Positions 14,771 to 22,652 of a DNA stretch of 32,396 nt are shown piece by piece. The translations under genes were made by a program, and so were the position numbers. Each line of letters begins with the position of its first letter. Position 1 is the first letter of the stretch. Origin of the DNA: an uncultured Taibaiella sp. (lineage in GTDB: Bacteria; Bacteroidota; Bacteroidia; Chitinophagales; Chitinophagaceae); NCBI GenBank assembly GCA_937870855.1, contig CALMWT010000050.1, forward strand, positions 1 to 32,396, in the 5' to 3' direction. A model generated the notes under the pieces. It ran no database searches. It was not told the origin of the DNA and worked only from the letters and a program-made list of their open reading frames with translations.

Positions 14771-15831
14771 GGACTTCGCCTTTGGGGTGGGTGACTCATT
14801 GCTTTGTCGCCAAATGTGTTGCTTCGTGGCGAAAATTCTACACGGTAGATTTTAATCAACAACAGTAAGTAAGAAATCAGCAGCGGTCCGAAAATCAATC
14901 CCATAAATCCGAACAGAGGCACACCCACCATAATTCCGAAAATGGTGACTACAGGATGCACATCTCCAAGCTTTTTCAAGATGGTAAAGCGAAGTACATT
15001 GTCCACACTACTGGTAATGATTGCAGAATAAAGTATCAATCCCACGCCTGCTCCTACACGGTCTGTGATAATCATATAAATGCTTAACGGTACCCAAATA
15101 ATGGCAGAACCCAAAATGGGCAATACAGAAAAAATCCCCGTAATGATCGCCCAAAATATGGGAGCGTCAACCCCAAAAAAAAAATAACTTCCCCCCGCCA
15201 CAATCGCCTGTGCCAAAGCCAGCATCGGAATTCCAATGGCATTGGATATGACCATTATTCGAGTTGCACTCCACACATCTTCTATGTTTTCTTCTTTCAA
15301 TGGTAGAAATCGCTGAATCCTTCTTTCCATCTTTCTTCCGTCCACCAGCATAAAGTAGAGGAGGAAAAACGCAAGCACCAGATTTGTAATAAAGGAAATC
15401 GTTTCGCTAAGTAAACCAGGCACGGAAGCCGCCGCATTTTGCGCCCATTCTTGTATTTGGGTTTCGTCAATCCGCAGTTGGGGAATTATCATCTGAAGCT
15501 TACGGGTAAGTGTATCCAGCATACTGTTCAACCTTTGCGGATCGTGAACAATTGCATAGAACTTAGGAATGAGAAGTTGCGCACATACAGCGATGGGTAA
15601 AGCAAACACCACCAAAGAGAGACTAATAAACACCGCTGCGGTAAACCATTTTTTCCAGTTTTCAATAACGGTAAGACGGAAGTATTGTTCCCGCATCAAA
15701 ATATACATGGTAATAGCGCCAAGCACTCCGGGAAGGAAGCTGATGATCTGCCAGCCGAGTACAATTATAAGAATGATAATAACGGTGAGAAGGAGATATT
15801 GCTTTAGTTTTTCGGTGTTCAGTGTACTCAT
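14767..15831 (-). CDS. AI-2E / PerM family membrane protein
   Basis: This 354-residue integral membrane protein belongs to the PerM/YdiK/TqsA (AI-2E transporter) family, whose members have about seven to eight TM helices and have been linked to autoinducer-2, Na+/H+ or small-molecule export. The N-terminal TM pair (residues 12-40), a large extracytoplasmic segment with LLIPKFYAIVHD, and the C-terminal FGVPLFGFMGLIFGPLL-like signature (read here as GVPLFGFMGLIFGPLL) are all visible. The substrate is unknown. The coding strand has ten consecutive T (15175-15184) in the YFFFG segment, a possible slippage point that would truncate the protein. It converges on nadD with overlapping stop codons and has no visible terminator. 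Confidence 0.9.
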   Translation of the reverse strand: MSTLNTEKLKQYLLLTVIIILIIVLGWQIISFLPGVLGAITMYILMREQYFRLTVIENWKKWFTAAVFISLSLVVFALPIAVCAQLLIPKFYAIVHDPQRLNSMLDTLTRKLQMIIPQLRIDETQIQEWAQNAAASVPGLLSETISFITNLVLAFFLLYFMLVDGRKMERRIQRFLPLKEENIEDVWSATRIMVISNAIGIPMLALAQAIVAGGSYFFFGVDAPIFWAIITGIFSVLPILGSAIIWVPLSIYMIITDRVGAGVGLILYSAIITSSVDNVLRFTILKKLGDVHPVVTIFGIMVGVPLFGFMGLIFGPLLISYLLLLIKIYRVEFSPRSNTFGDKAMSHPPQRRSP

Positions 15832-15911
15832 TTTATTGTGTGTGTCGTCAAGTCACATTTTGTCAATGGATTATAAAACCCTGCCAAAAAAAATCGCAGG
15901 CATGGTTTTAT

Positions 15912-15919
15912 TACCTTTG
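15912..15919 (+). promoter_or_regulatory. -7 promoter box TACCTTTG of the YtxH-like gene
   Basis: TACCTTTG fits TAnnTTTG exactly, 41 bases before the ATG at 15961, so unlike several other genes here this transcript should have a real leader. It probably serves all three genes that follow. Confidence 0.5.
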
Positions 15920-15960
15920 CAAACGAAATCCTTTTCTCAACTACAAAAATTTTAGACGTT

Positions 15961-16158
15961 ATGGCAAACACAGGAAAAACTGTTGCAACCCTTCTTATTG
16001 GCGCTGCTGTTGGTGCGGCTGTTGGTTACATTCTCGCAACGGATAAAGACAAACGCCAGGAAGGTATGGAGCGCATCCGCGATCGCTTTGCAGATTTTAA
16101 AAACAAATTTTCAAAAGGCGTTCCTCAGGATCTTGAAGAAGAAATCTATAATGCTTAA
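15961..16158 (+). CDS. YtxH-like small membrane protein
   Basis: This is a 65-residue protein with an N-terminal glycine/alanine-rich hydrophobic helix (TVATLLIGAAVGAAVGYILA, residues 7-26) followed directly by a charged amphipathic helix (DKDKRQEGMERIRDRFADFK). That is the YtxH domain layout, found in small envelope proteins often linked to stress or stationary phase; the molecular role is not established. It is the first of three same-strand genes with gaps of about 16 bases, so it is very likely in one operon with the next two. Confidence 0.88.
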   Translation: MANTGKTVATLLIGAAVGAAVGYILATDKDKRQEGMERIRDRFADFKNKFSKGVPQDLEEEIYNA

Positions 16159-16174
16159 TCGGTAAATACCGCGC

Positions 16175-16564
16175 ATGAGTTTTATCAACAAGTGGAAAGA
16201 CAAAATAGCTCATTATATAGAGGTACGGATCAACCTGTTTAAACTCGGATTGATAGAGCGTATTTCCAATATACTGAGCTATTTGATTTTTGTTTTTATC
16301 GGACTATTTCTCTCCGTTTCTATGCTCATTTTTGTAGGCATTGGCATTGGGGAATATTTTTCTTCGCTGCTCGACTCCAGAGCAGGTGGCTTTTTCATTA
16401 CAGCAGGCTTTTATGTACTGTTGCTCGTTATTCTATTCGTTTTACGCGCACCTATTACCAATGGTTTTACAAGCGTGTTCATACGCATTATGACAGCCAC
16501 GGAGGCAGAGAATGCTGACCAAAAAGCAGAGGCAAAAACAAGAGACGATATAAAAGTGGACTAG
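16175..16564 (+). CDS. Phage-holin-superfamily-like (DUF1469/YqjE-type) membrane protein
   Basis: This 129-residue protein has an amphipathic N-terminal helix (about residues 5-30, WKDKIAHYIEVRINLFKLGL), two TM segments (about 33-60 and 70-92) and a charged C-terminal tail. This is the layout of the Holin-X/DUF1469 family that includes E. coli YqjE; despite the name these are cellular proteins, not lysis holins. It lies 16 bases after the YtxH-like gene and 16 bases before the next one. The likely location is the inner membrane, with an unknown role in envelope stress. Confidence 0.82.
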   Translation: MSFINKWKDKIAHYIEVRINLFKLGLIERISNILSYLIFVFIGLFLSVSMLIFVGIGIGEYFSSLLDSRAGGFFITAGFYVLLLVILFVLRAPITNGFTSVFIRIMTATEAENADQKAEAKTRDDIKVD

Positions 16565-16580
16565 TTAACCAATTGGCAAG

Positions 16581-16979
16581 ATGAAACTATACTCCAGACA
16601 ACTGCATAGCCTTGAAGAACTAAAGAGAGAAAAGCATGTTCTGAAATATGCGAAAAAGCATACCGACGACTGGCTAAGCTTTAAGGATATGGACAACGGA
16701 AAAGCAAATGCTGAAGATGCAGCAGGCGCGGGTCTATTAGGAAGTTTATTATCAGCTGTCGGTTCAAAATCTATTCTTAGTGCAGTCCTTGCAATGGCTC
16801 CTCCTATTCTTACGCTGATGTCTAAGAATTCTTCTTCAGGAAGAAAGCGAACTAACCCGCTTGAACGACTGGCAAAAGACGTGGTTGTGGGCTACATAAA
16901 ATGGAAGGTTTTACAGTTTGCTTACCGCAGTGTAATAGGAGTGGCAAAATCTAATAAGGAGAAGAATACTAAACGTTAG
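16581..16979 (+). CDS. Small basic protein of unknown function, third gene of the YtxH/YqjE-like set
   Basis: This 132-residue protein has no family I recognise. It begins with a Lys/Glu-rich helix (LHSLEELKREKHVLKYAKKH), then a glycine/alanine-rich central stretch (GAGLLGSLLSAVGSK, residues about 49-63), a hydrophobic segment LSAVLAMAPPILTLM (about 66-80) and a basic C-terminal half with one more hydrophobic patch. By position it corresponds to YqjK, which follows yqjD and yqjE in E. coli, but sequence similarity cannot be claimed. It converges on the universal stress gene, 19 bases away. Confidence 0.75.
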   Translation: MKLYSRQLHSLEELKREKHVLKYAKKHTDDWLSFKDMDNGKANAEDAAGAGLLGSLLSAVGSKSILSAVLAMAPPILTLMSKNSSSGRKRTNPLERLAKDVVVGYIKWKVLQFAYRSVIGVAKSNKEKNTKR

Positions 16980-16998
16980 ACCCTTCAAATCCAATATC

Positions 16999-17820
16999 TC
17001 ACCTACCACGCATCGCCAACAGCGGTATATTCACCATTTTCATGATCGCTTTAGTATGGCTTTTATGAAATAAGCTTTCGAAGAAAGAATACTGGTGTGA
17101 TACTATTATCAGCCAATCCATCTGATTCGCTTCAATGAATTCCTGAATTCCTTCTTCCACATTTTCTTTTTCTACAAAATGGTAAACCGGGTTGAGCTTT
17201 GACAATGCTTCCTGTAATTCTGTATGGTCAAGTGTCCATTCTGCCGTAAAGTTTTTGTTATTGTGATCAACATTCAGCACATGAAGTTGGGCACCGGTTT
17301 GTGTAACAAGATGAAGCAGGTTTTCAGTTTGTAAATGATCTGCAATATGCTTGAAGTCGCAGGCAAAACATAGCTTCTCAGGTTTTGTATAAACACATTG
17401 AGGAGGAATTGCTACCACGGTATGCTTTAGATTTTTCAGTGCGCTCAACACATTACTGCCGAGCCATAAAGGCGCATCTTCTGTGGCGCTATTACCCAAT
17501 ATTATCAACCAGGGTTTTGCTTCTTCAGCATATTCTTCAATGCAATCAGTAATGTCTCCAAACATGATCTTGCTATTAATCAAAATACCCGGATAAGTGT
17601 TTTGCAGATTGTCCACAACTTCCTTCATCCGCTCTTTTGCAATCTCCTTTCCTTCATCCACAGGCATTACGGGCATAGGCGTGTCGCTAAAAGTTACCGG
17701 TATGGTGAAAGAATGAAGCACTGTTACAGATGCGCGAAAATCTCTGGCGAGACCGCAGGCATAATCTATCGCCTTATCTGCTACGTCTGAAAAATCTGTT
17801 GCAACGAGAATATGAAGCAT
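16999..17820 (-). CDS. Tandem universal stress protein (UspA family)
   Basis: The 273-residue protein is two Usp domains in one chain, about residues 1-140 and 150-273. The first opens with the standard HILVATDFSDVADKAIDYA and ends GNSATEDAPLWLGSNVLSALKNLKHTVVAIP-like sequence, in which the nucleotide loop is only partly of the G-2x-G-9x-G(S/T) form. The second domain has no glycine-rich loop at the matching place (SHQYSFFESLFHKS), so it probably does not bind ATP. I use the ATG at 17820; an upstream in-frame start would add 27 residues lacking Usp character. Next to the small envelope-stress-like set, a stress role is reasonable but inferred. Confidence 0.9.
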   Translation of the reverse strand: MLHILVATDFSDVADKAIDYACGLARDFRASVTVLHSFTIPVTFSDTPMPVMPVDEGKEIAKERMKEVVDNLQNTYPGILINSKIMFGDITDCIEEYAEEAKPWLIILGNSATEDAPLWLGSNVLSALKNLKHTVVAIPPQCVYTKPEKLCFACDFKHIADHLQTENLLHLVTQTGAQLHVLNVDHNNKNFTAEWTLDHTELQEALSKLNPVYHFVEKENVEEGIQEFIEANQMDWLIIVSHQYSFFESLFHKSHTKAIMKMVNIPLLAMRGR

Positions 17821-17906
17821 AGCTAAAAATTGTTGGTAAAAATTACCGACAAAAATGGGAACAGCAAAAATTGTGTTAGTTGGACCCTGGTTGTATTGCA
17901 AAAGAA

Positions 17907-17924
17907 AAGCGCCTTGCGGCGCTT
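17907..17924 (-). terminator. Rho-independent terminator of the enoyl-CoA hydratase-like gene
   Basis: A perfect 7-bp GC-rich stem (AAGCGCC / GGCGCTT) with a four-base loop lies just after the stop at 17929 on the minus strand and is followed on that strand by TTTTCTTTT, a standard intrinsic terminator. Confidence 0.8.
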
Positions 17925-17928
17925 CAGG

Positions 17929-18702
17929 TTATCTTATTGCTTTGGTTTTAAATTTCTCAATAGCATTTCTGGTAAAGTCGCTTAATACCAGACGACCACT
18001 TACAGAAGCACGCTCACTAAGCAAGTTGTCCCAGTGTTCCGTTCCTTGCCAGCAAATCTTTTTTAATTGATGCATCGCATCAGGACTGCTATGAGACAAA
18101 CGCTCGGCCAAACTATTTACCGCCTCATCAAGTTCATCTACACTCCCATGGATCTCCGCATACAAACCATGCTTTTTTGCCCATTCAGCAGAGCGCCATT
18201 CGGTAGCATCTATTGCAAGTTGCGAGAAACAAGACAATCCAATTTTTCGTTCCACTGCCGGCCCTACAACAAAAGGACCAATACCAATTGCCAGTTCGCT
18301 AAGCTTTACTGAAGCTTCTTCGGTAGCTATTGCATAATCTACCGCTGCTGCAAGACCTACTCCACCCCCCACTGCTTTACCATGAATACGACCTATAATA
18401 AACTTGTGTGCTTTGCGCATGGCGTTGATAACATTCGCAAAGCCACTAAAAAACTTTTTTCCTTCTGCTTCATTACTGATCGCCACGAGTTCGTCGAACG
18501 ATGCGCCTGCACAAAATGCCTTTTCCCCTGCACTTTTCAGGATTATCACTTTTACTCTGTCGTCAATTCCAAGATCATTAATTGTCTTGGCAAGATCGGA
18601 AAGTATAACGCCTGGTAATGAATTGCTGGACGGATGAAAAAATTCTATGGTTGCAATACCGTGGTCAATCTCGGTGCGTACATATCCTTCTGGGTTGTGC
18701 AT
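17929..18702 (-). CDS. Enoyl-CoA hydratase/isomerase family protein
   Basis: This 257-residue crotonase-fold protein acts on an acyl-CoA thioester. The CoA/oxyanion-hole segments KAFCAGASFDEL (residues 61-72) and GKAVGGGVGLA (108-118) are present. Of the two hydratase glutamates, the first is present at Glu136 (SELAIGIGP), while by my alignment the second is replaced by Gln161, as in crotonases that are not simple hydratases. Its paralogues in phenylacetate breakdown (PaaF, PaaG) and leucine breakdown (methylglutaconyl-CoA hydratase) are the obvious alternatives. paaZ lies on the same strand 1.7 kb upstream, which suggests a phenylacetate role, but a gene on the other strand separates them. 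The start is the ATG at 18702. Confidence 0.88.
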   Translation of the reverse strand: MHNPEGYVRTEIDHGIATIEFFHPSSNSLPGVILSDLAKTINDLGIDDRVKVIILKSAGEKAFCAGASFDELVAISNEAEGKKFFSGFANVINAMRKAHKFIIGRIHGKAVGGGVGLAAAVDYAIATEEASVKLSELAIGIGPFVVGPAVERKIGLSCFSQLAIDATEWRSAEWAKKHGLYAEIHGSVDELDEAVNSLAERLSHSSPDAMHQLKKICWQGTEHWDNLLSERASVSGRLVLSDFTRNAIEKFKTKAIR

Positions 18703-18778
18703 AGTAAATCTGATGTTGTGCGGTAAAAATAGGACTTAATTAAAAAAGAGTGTGGACCGGCAAAGAGTTGTTTGATAA

Positions 18779-20350
18779 GTGTTTGTTGTAGATTTTTACA
18801 AAGTGCAAATTAAGAGGATTGAAAAAATTGCAAAGTTTGCAACAATAGGACTTGTGGTGTACCTGTTGTGTTTTGGCGCTGCAAGCGTACTTTTTCCTAT
18901 CCGCCCTTTTTGGAATGACGAATGGCGTTTGATTTACAACATCAAGTTCAAAGACTACGAAGCGCTTTGGGGAAGACTCGACCTACTACAGGAGTGTCCG
19001 CGTGTCTATTTATCGCTCTTAAAATTTATCAGTTCCAACTTCGATTATAGCTACACCTCGCTACGAATGCCCCCATTTATTATCGGTGTGGCAAGTGTGT
19101 TTCTCTTGTTTTATCTCCAAAGAAAATTCTTTCCACGCAGGCAAGCGCTGCATTATTTATTCATCCTGATTCTGGTTTCCTCTCAAACCTTCACCGACTA
19201 TCTAACCCAGGTGAAACAATATGAAATGGATATTTTCCTCTGTCTGGTTGCGTTGTGGCAATTATTTGTATTGCTGGAAATAAGCCGAGAAGGAATAAAA
19301 AACAGGTTGCAATACGCACTGGTCTGTATTATTTTTTGGGCAGTCCCATATCTGAGTTACACCTATCCAATAGTTGTTGCGCCCATTTATCCGGTTATAC
19401 TTTTGGCTTCTTTTAGCAAAACAAACTTTCCAGGAAACCGCATCCGTCATTTCTCGTCTTTGTATGCGCCACTTGTGCTCGCTGCGTTAAGTATCCTTGC
19501 TTTCTATTTGGTAGATGTTCAGCATGTAATGTCCGATAAAAACATGTACGATTCTTACTTAAAGGTTTATTACGACGGAGGAAAACCAAACGTCTTTCAG
19601 AATTTCTGGAACCTGTTTGCGCTGATTGGTTCAGGATTTTTGTTTGAGGTAATATTTGGTGTGTTGGGAATTGCAGGGTTTGGCTATGCCGCTTACCGAA
19701 TACTGAGGAAGAAAATAAACACCTTCACACTGCTCGACTATTTTACAGTTTATGCTCTTGCTCTTTTGGTGTTGGTGTTATGCTTGCTCTTTACCGGAAA
19801 AATTGTGGGAGGTGTGGCACGACTCACAGCCTATACCGTTCCTTCCATTTCCATTCTTATCATTACACTTCTTGAAGACTTGAGAGCAAAATATGGATTC
19901 GTGAAATTGTCGAAGGGTATTGCCGCAGTTCTATTTATCGGTTTGGCAGGAAATATCATTACGAGTTGCATCAACACTTTTACCTACTCAGAATACAAAC
20001 GCAGAATCACAACTTATCTCCATACTGCGAAGGCATTAAAGGAAGCAAGGTTGAGAAACGTACCATTTTTATACACCGATGGAGTGTGCGGCGATCAATG
20101 GGAAGTAGCCGCTCCGGTTCCCGGCACTATCAGTCGCTACACAATAACGCCAAGGCAAATTGCAGGGGCAGATACCGTGGCCGCAGAAGTAATTGTAAAG
20201 GTCAATCCTGAGTATAAAGTTTGGGACAGCATTCCCCTTTACTACATGCCCGATAGCAAATGGATGGCTGAATACGTGAAGCAGTTACCCGATTCATTGC
20301 AGCGCGCGATGGTGGGAGATGGGATTAACTACCAAATCAGGGAAAAATAA
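18779..20350 (+). CDS. GT-C fold glycosyltransferase-like membrane protein
   Basis: This 523-residue protein has about ten to twelve TM helices and the ArnT/PMT-type pattern: a first TM near residues 19-38, then the acidic pair in RPFWNDEWRL (Asp47, Glu48) in the first extracytoplasmic loop, and a soluble C-terminal region from about residue 405. Such enzymes use polyprenyl-phosphate sugars to glycosylate lipids, polysaccharides or proteins on the outer face of the inner membrane; the donor and acceptor are unknown. The start is uncertain: the GTG at 18779 gives the full frame and there is no ATG before the second TM; another GTG at about 18803 is possible. It sits between two minus-strand genes. 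Confidence 0.83.
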   Translation: MFVVDFYKVQIKRIEKIAKFATIGLVVYLLCFGAASVLFPIRPFWNDEWRLIYNIKFKDYEALWGRLDLLQECPRVYLSLLKFISSNFDYSYTSLRMPPFIIGVASVFLLFYLQRKFFPRRQALHYLFILILVSSQTFTDYLTQVKQYEMDIFLCLVALWQLFVLLEISREGIKNRLQYALVCIIFWAVPYLSYTYPIVVAPIYPVILLASFSKTNFPGNRIRHFSSLYAPLVLAALSILAFYLVDVQHVMSDKNMYDSYLKVYYDGGKPNVFQNFWNLFALIGSGFLFEVIFGVLGIAGFGYAAYRILRKKINTFTLLDYFTVYALALLVLVLCLLFTGKIVGGVARLTAYTVPSISILIITLLEDLRAKYGFVKLSKGIAAVLFIGLAGNIITSCINTFTYSEYKRRITTYLHTAKALKEARLRNVPFLYTDGVCGDQWEVAAPVPGTISRYTITPRQIAGADTVAAEVIVKVNPEYKVWDSIPLYYMPDSKWMAEYVKQLPDSLQRAMVGDGINYQIREK

Positions 20351-20351
20351 A

Positions 20352-20375
20352 ACGCTCAGACAATTATCTGAGCGT
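20352..20375 (-). terminator. Intrinsic terminator of paaZ, possibly bidirectional
   Basis: A 9-bp perfect stem (ACGCTCAGA / TCTGAGCGT) with a six-base loop lies between the convergent stops at 20350 and 20384. On the minus strand it is followed by TTTTATTTTT, so it should end paaZ transcription. On the plus strand there is no T-run, so its effect on the glycosyltransferase gene is less sure. Confidence 0.8.
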
Positions 20376-20383
20376 AGTTGAAT

Positions 20384-22438
20384 CTAATCTTGGTTCCGTT
20401 TCTTCACCATTGTCAGTATGGTTGCGATGGCAACGGTTTCCCCTGTTTCGTCATACACATCAACCAGCCATCGCACAATTCCTTTAGCTATATCTTCTTC
20501 GGTTCGTTTCTCCTGATCTACTTTTTCTTTTACGGTAAGTTTCACACCTATCGTCATACCGGGATAAACAGGTTTTGTAAAACGACATTCATCAATACCG
20601 TAATTGAGCAACACAGGGCCTTTCTTCGCATCTACAAATAAACCTGCCGCTTTTGAAAGGATAAAATAACCGTGCGCTACCCGACCTTCAAAAATGGTTC
20701 CTTCAAGTGAAGTAGCATCCATGTGCGCGTAAAAATTATCACCGCTTACGTTTGCAAAGTTGGTGATGTCCGTTTCAGTAACTGTGTGCTTTGCAGTAAT
20801 AACTGTATCACCAACCTGCAGGTCTTCAAAATGCTTTCTGAACGGATGAACTTCTGTTTCGTTTTGCTTTCCTCCCTGCTGATATACGTTTGTAACTTTA
20901 GAAATTGTGGTAGGTGAACCCTGAATAGCTGTGCGTTGCAGATAGTGCATAACGCCGCGCTTGCCTCCCATTTCTTCCCCTCCACCCGCACGTCCGGGAC
21001 CACCATGCACCAGCATAGGAAGTGGCGAACCATGACCAGTACTTTCTTTAGCACAATCGGCGTTGAGAATAAGGATTCGTCCGTGCATAGCCGCAGTACC
21101 AAGAACAAATTCGCGTGCTATTTCATCATCTTGCGTAATGATGGAACACACCAGCGAACCGCGTCCCATTTTTGCCAATTCCATTGCTTCGTCAAGGGTG
21201 TTGTAAGGCATGACTGTAGCAACCGGACCAAACGCTTCTACATTGTGGGCATCTACTTTATTAAAAGGATCGTCGTTGAAAAAAACGATTGGTGGAAGGA
21301 ATGCACCCTTTTCTTTGTTAGCGCCTATCACTTCAAATTTTTCAAGATCGCCAATAACTATCTGTTGTGTTTTTGCAAATAATTGCACCTTTTCACGCAC
21401 TTCATTTCTTTGAGAAATTCCTGCCAGCGGCCCCATACGAACACCTTCTACCGATGGATCGCCAATGGTTGTTCCTTTCAGACGTTTGCCAAGTGCTATC
21501 TGCACATCTTCCACCATGTTGGCCGGAACCATAATGCGACGAATAGCCGTACATTTTTGTCCGGCTTTTGTAGTCATTTCACGCACCACTTCTTTTATAA
21601 AAATGTCGAACTCGGGCATGTTTGTTTGCACATCAGTACCCAGCACACAACAGTTCAAAGAGTCTGCCTCCATATTGAACGGTACAGCTTCGGCTAAAAT
21701 GCGTGGATGCGATTTCAGCTTTCTTCCGGTATCAGCAGATCCTGTAAAGGTTACCACGTCTTGTGTTTCTACCGTATCGAGAATAGTTCTCGCAGCGCCA
21801 CAAATTAGTTGCAATGAGCCTTCAGGCAGAATGTTTGATTTGATGATCTCTTCAAAAACCGCTTCCGTAAGAAATGAAGTAAGCGTTGCGGGTTTTACAA
21901 TTGCAGGTACTCCCGCTAAAAGATTTACTGCAATCTTTTCCAACATACCCCAAACCGGAAAGTTGAAGGCATTGATATGAATAGCTACACCTTCGCGGGG
22001 CACCATAATATGATGACCAATGAACGTTCCATTTTTAGAAAGTTTCACCGCATCGCCATCTACATAATATCGCTCGTTAGGAAACTGACGGCGAAGACTG
22101 GCGTTAGCAAAAAGATTACCGATTCCACCTTCAATGTCCACCCAACTATCAGCGCGTGTGGCACCTGTATGTGTACTGATCTTGTAGAAATGTTCTTTCC
22201 GCTCCAGCAAATACATCGCGAGCGCTTTCAGCATTCTTCCCCGCTCATGAAAAGTAAGTTTGCGAAGCGCCGGCCCACCTACTTTTCTTGCATAGTCCAT
22301 CATTGCGCCAAAGTCAAGACCCTCGCTACTTGCTGTATAAATTGGCTCGCCGGTTATGGCATTGTAAAGCACATCGCCTTCCCTGGGTGCTGTTATCCAT
22401 TTACCTTCGGCGTAGTTTTTCAGTTGCGTTAAAGCCAT
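20384..22438 (-). CDS. paaZ: Phenylacetate degradation bifunctional protein PaaZ (oxepin-CoA hydrolase / semialdehyde dehydrogenase)
   Basis: PaaZ opens the oxepin-CoA ring formed in aerobic phenylacetyl-CoA breakdown and oxidises the resulting aldehyde with NADP+. The 684-residue length matches the family (about 680). The N-terminal aldehyde dehydrogenase domain (residues 1-515) has the catalytic nucleophile Cys296 in KAGQKCTAIRR, the general base Glu257 in NMEADSLN and the nucleotide-binding TFTGSADTG. The C-terminal MaoC-like hydratase domain (from about 530) has the Asp567/His572 pair in GDNFYAHMD. No paaABCDE or paaK gene is in the window; an enoyl-CoA hydratase-like gene follows on the same strand after an opposite-strand glycosyltransferase. 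A 14-bp tandem repeat begins five bases upstream of its ATG. Confidence 0.95.
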   Translation of the reverse strand: MALTQLKNYAEGKWITAPREGDVLYNAITGEPIYTASSEGLDFGAMMDYARKVGGPALRKLTFHERGRMLKALAMYLLERKEHFYKISTHTGATRADSWVDIEGGIGNLFANASLRRQFPNERYYVDGDAVKLSKNGTFIGHHIMVPREGVAIHINAFNFPVWGMLEKIAVNLLAGVPAIVKPATLTSFLTEAVFEEIIKSNILPEGSLQLICGAARTILDTVETQDVVTFTGSADTGRKLKSHPRILAEAVPFNMEADSLNCCVLGTDVQTNMPEFDIFIKEVVREMTTKAGQKCTAIRRIMVPANMVEDVQIALGKRLKGTTIGDPSVEGVRMGPLAGISQRNEVREKVQLFAKTQQIVIGDLEKFEVIGANKEKGAFLPPIVFFNDDPFNKVDAHNVEAFGPVATVMPYNTLDEAMELAKMGRGSLVCSIITQDDEIAREFVLGTAAMHGRILILNADCAKESTGHGSPLPMLVHGGPGRAGGGEEMGGKRGVMHYLQRTAIQGSPTTISKVTNVYQQGGKQNETEVHPFRKHFEDLQVGDTVITAKHTVTETDITNFANVSGDNFYAHMDATSLEGTIFEGRVAHGYFILSKAAGLFVDAKKGPVLLNYGIDECRFTKPVYPGMTIGVKLTVKEKVDQEKRTEEDIAKGIVRWLVDVYDETGETVAIATILTMVKKRNQD

Positions 22439-22442
22439 AATT

Positions 22443-22470
22443 TGAATTGTGAATTATGAATTGTGAATTG
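22443..22470. repeat. Two 14-bp tandem repeats upstream of paaZ
   Basis: The 13-base word TGAATTGTGAATT occurs twice, at 22443-22455 and 22457-22469, one base apart. It sits in the paaZ 5' leader. Short tandem repeats of this TGAATTnTGAATT kind are common in intergenic regions of Bacteroidota and are probably not specific to paaZ. Confidence 0.85.
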
Positions 22471-22507
22471 AGGGTGCAATTTAATGGTTTTGAGGTAGCG
22501 TATGAAT

Positions 22508-22607
22508 TTGAACACATAGGTACATAGAAGCACATAGAGAAGCCATAGTTAACAGTTAGAAATGCGCATTGTAAGAGCTATGCTTTACTATGTTTCTATG
22601 TGTTCAA
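22508..22607. repeat. Long imperfect inverted repeat with ACATAG core
   Basis: The ends are a perfect 12-bp inverted repeat: TTGAACACATAG at 22508-22519 and its complement at 22596-22607. Going inward the match continues as ACATAG against ACATAG after two mismatches and then as spaced CATAG/CTATG words, so the 100 bases could fold into one long bulged hairpin. It lies in the 214-base divergent gap between paaZ and the secreted protein gene. It resembles the REP-like intergenic repeats of Bacteroidota genomes; whether it is copied elsewhere cannot be judged from one window. Confidence 0.8.
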
Positions 22608-22652
22608 AAAAAACTTTTCGGAAATTCGTAAGTCAGTAATTAATTTGCCCAG

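Noticed and set aside
16175..16564. Prophage holin
   Set aside because: The protein fits the cellular YqjE/Holin-X group and there are no phage genes nearby.
21465..21980. 171-codon frame on the + strand antisense to paaZ
   Set aside because: It lies fully within the conserved aldehyde dehydrogenase domain of paaZ, with catalytic residues intact on the other strand.
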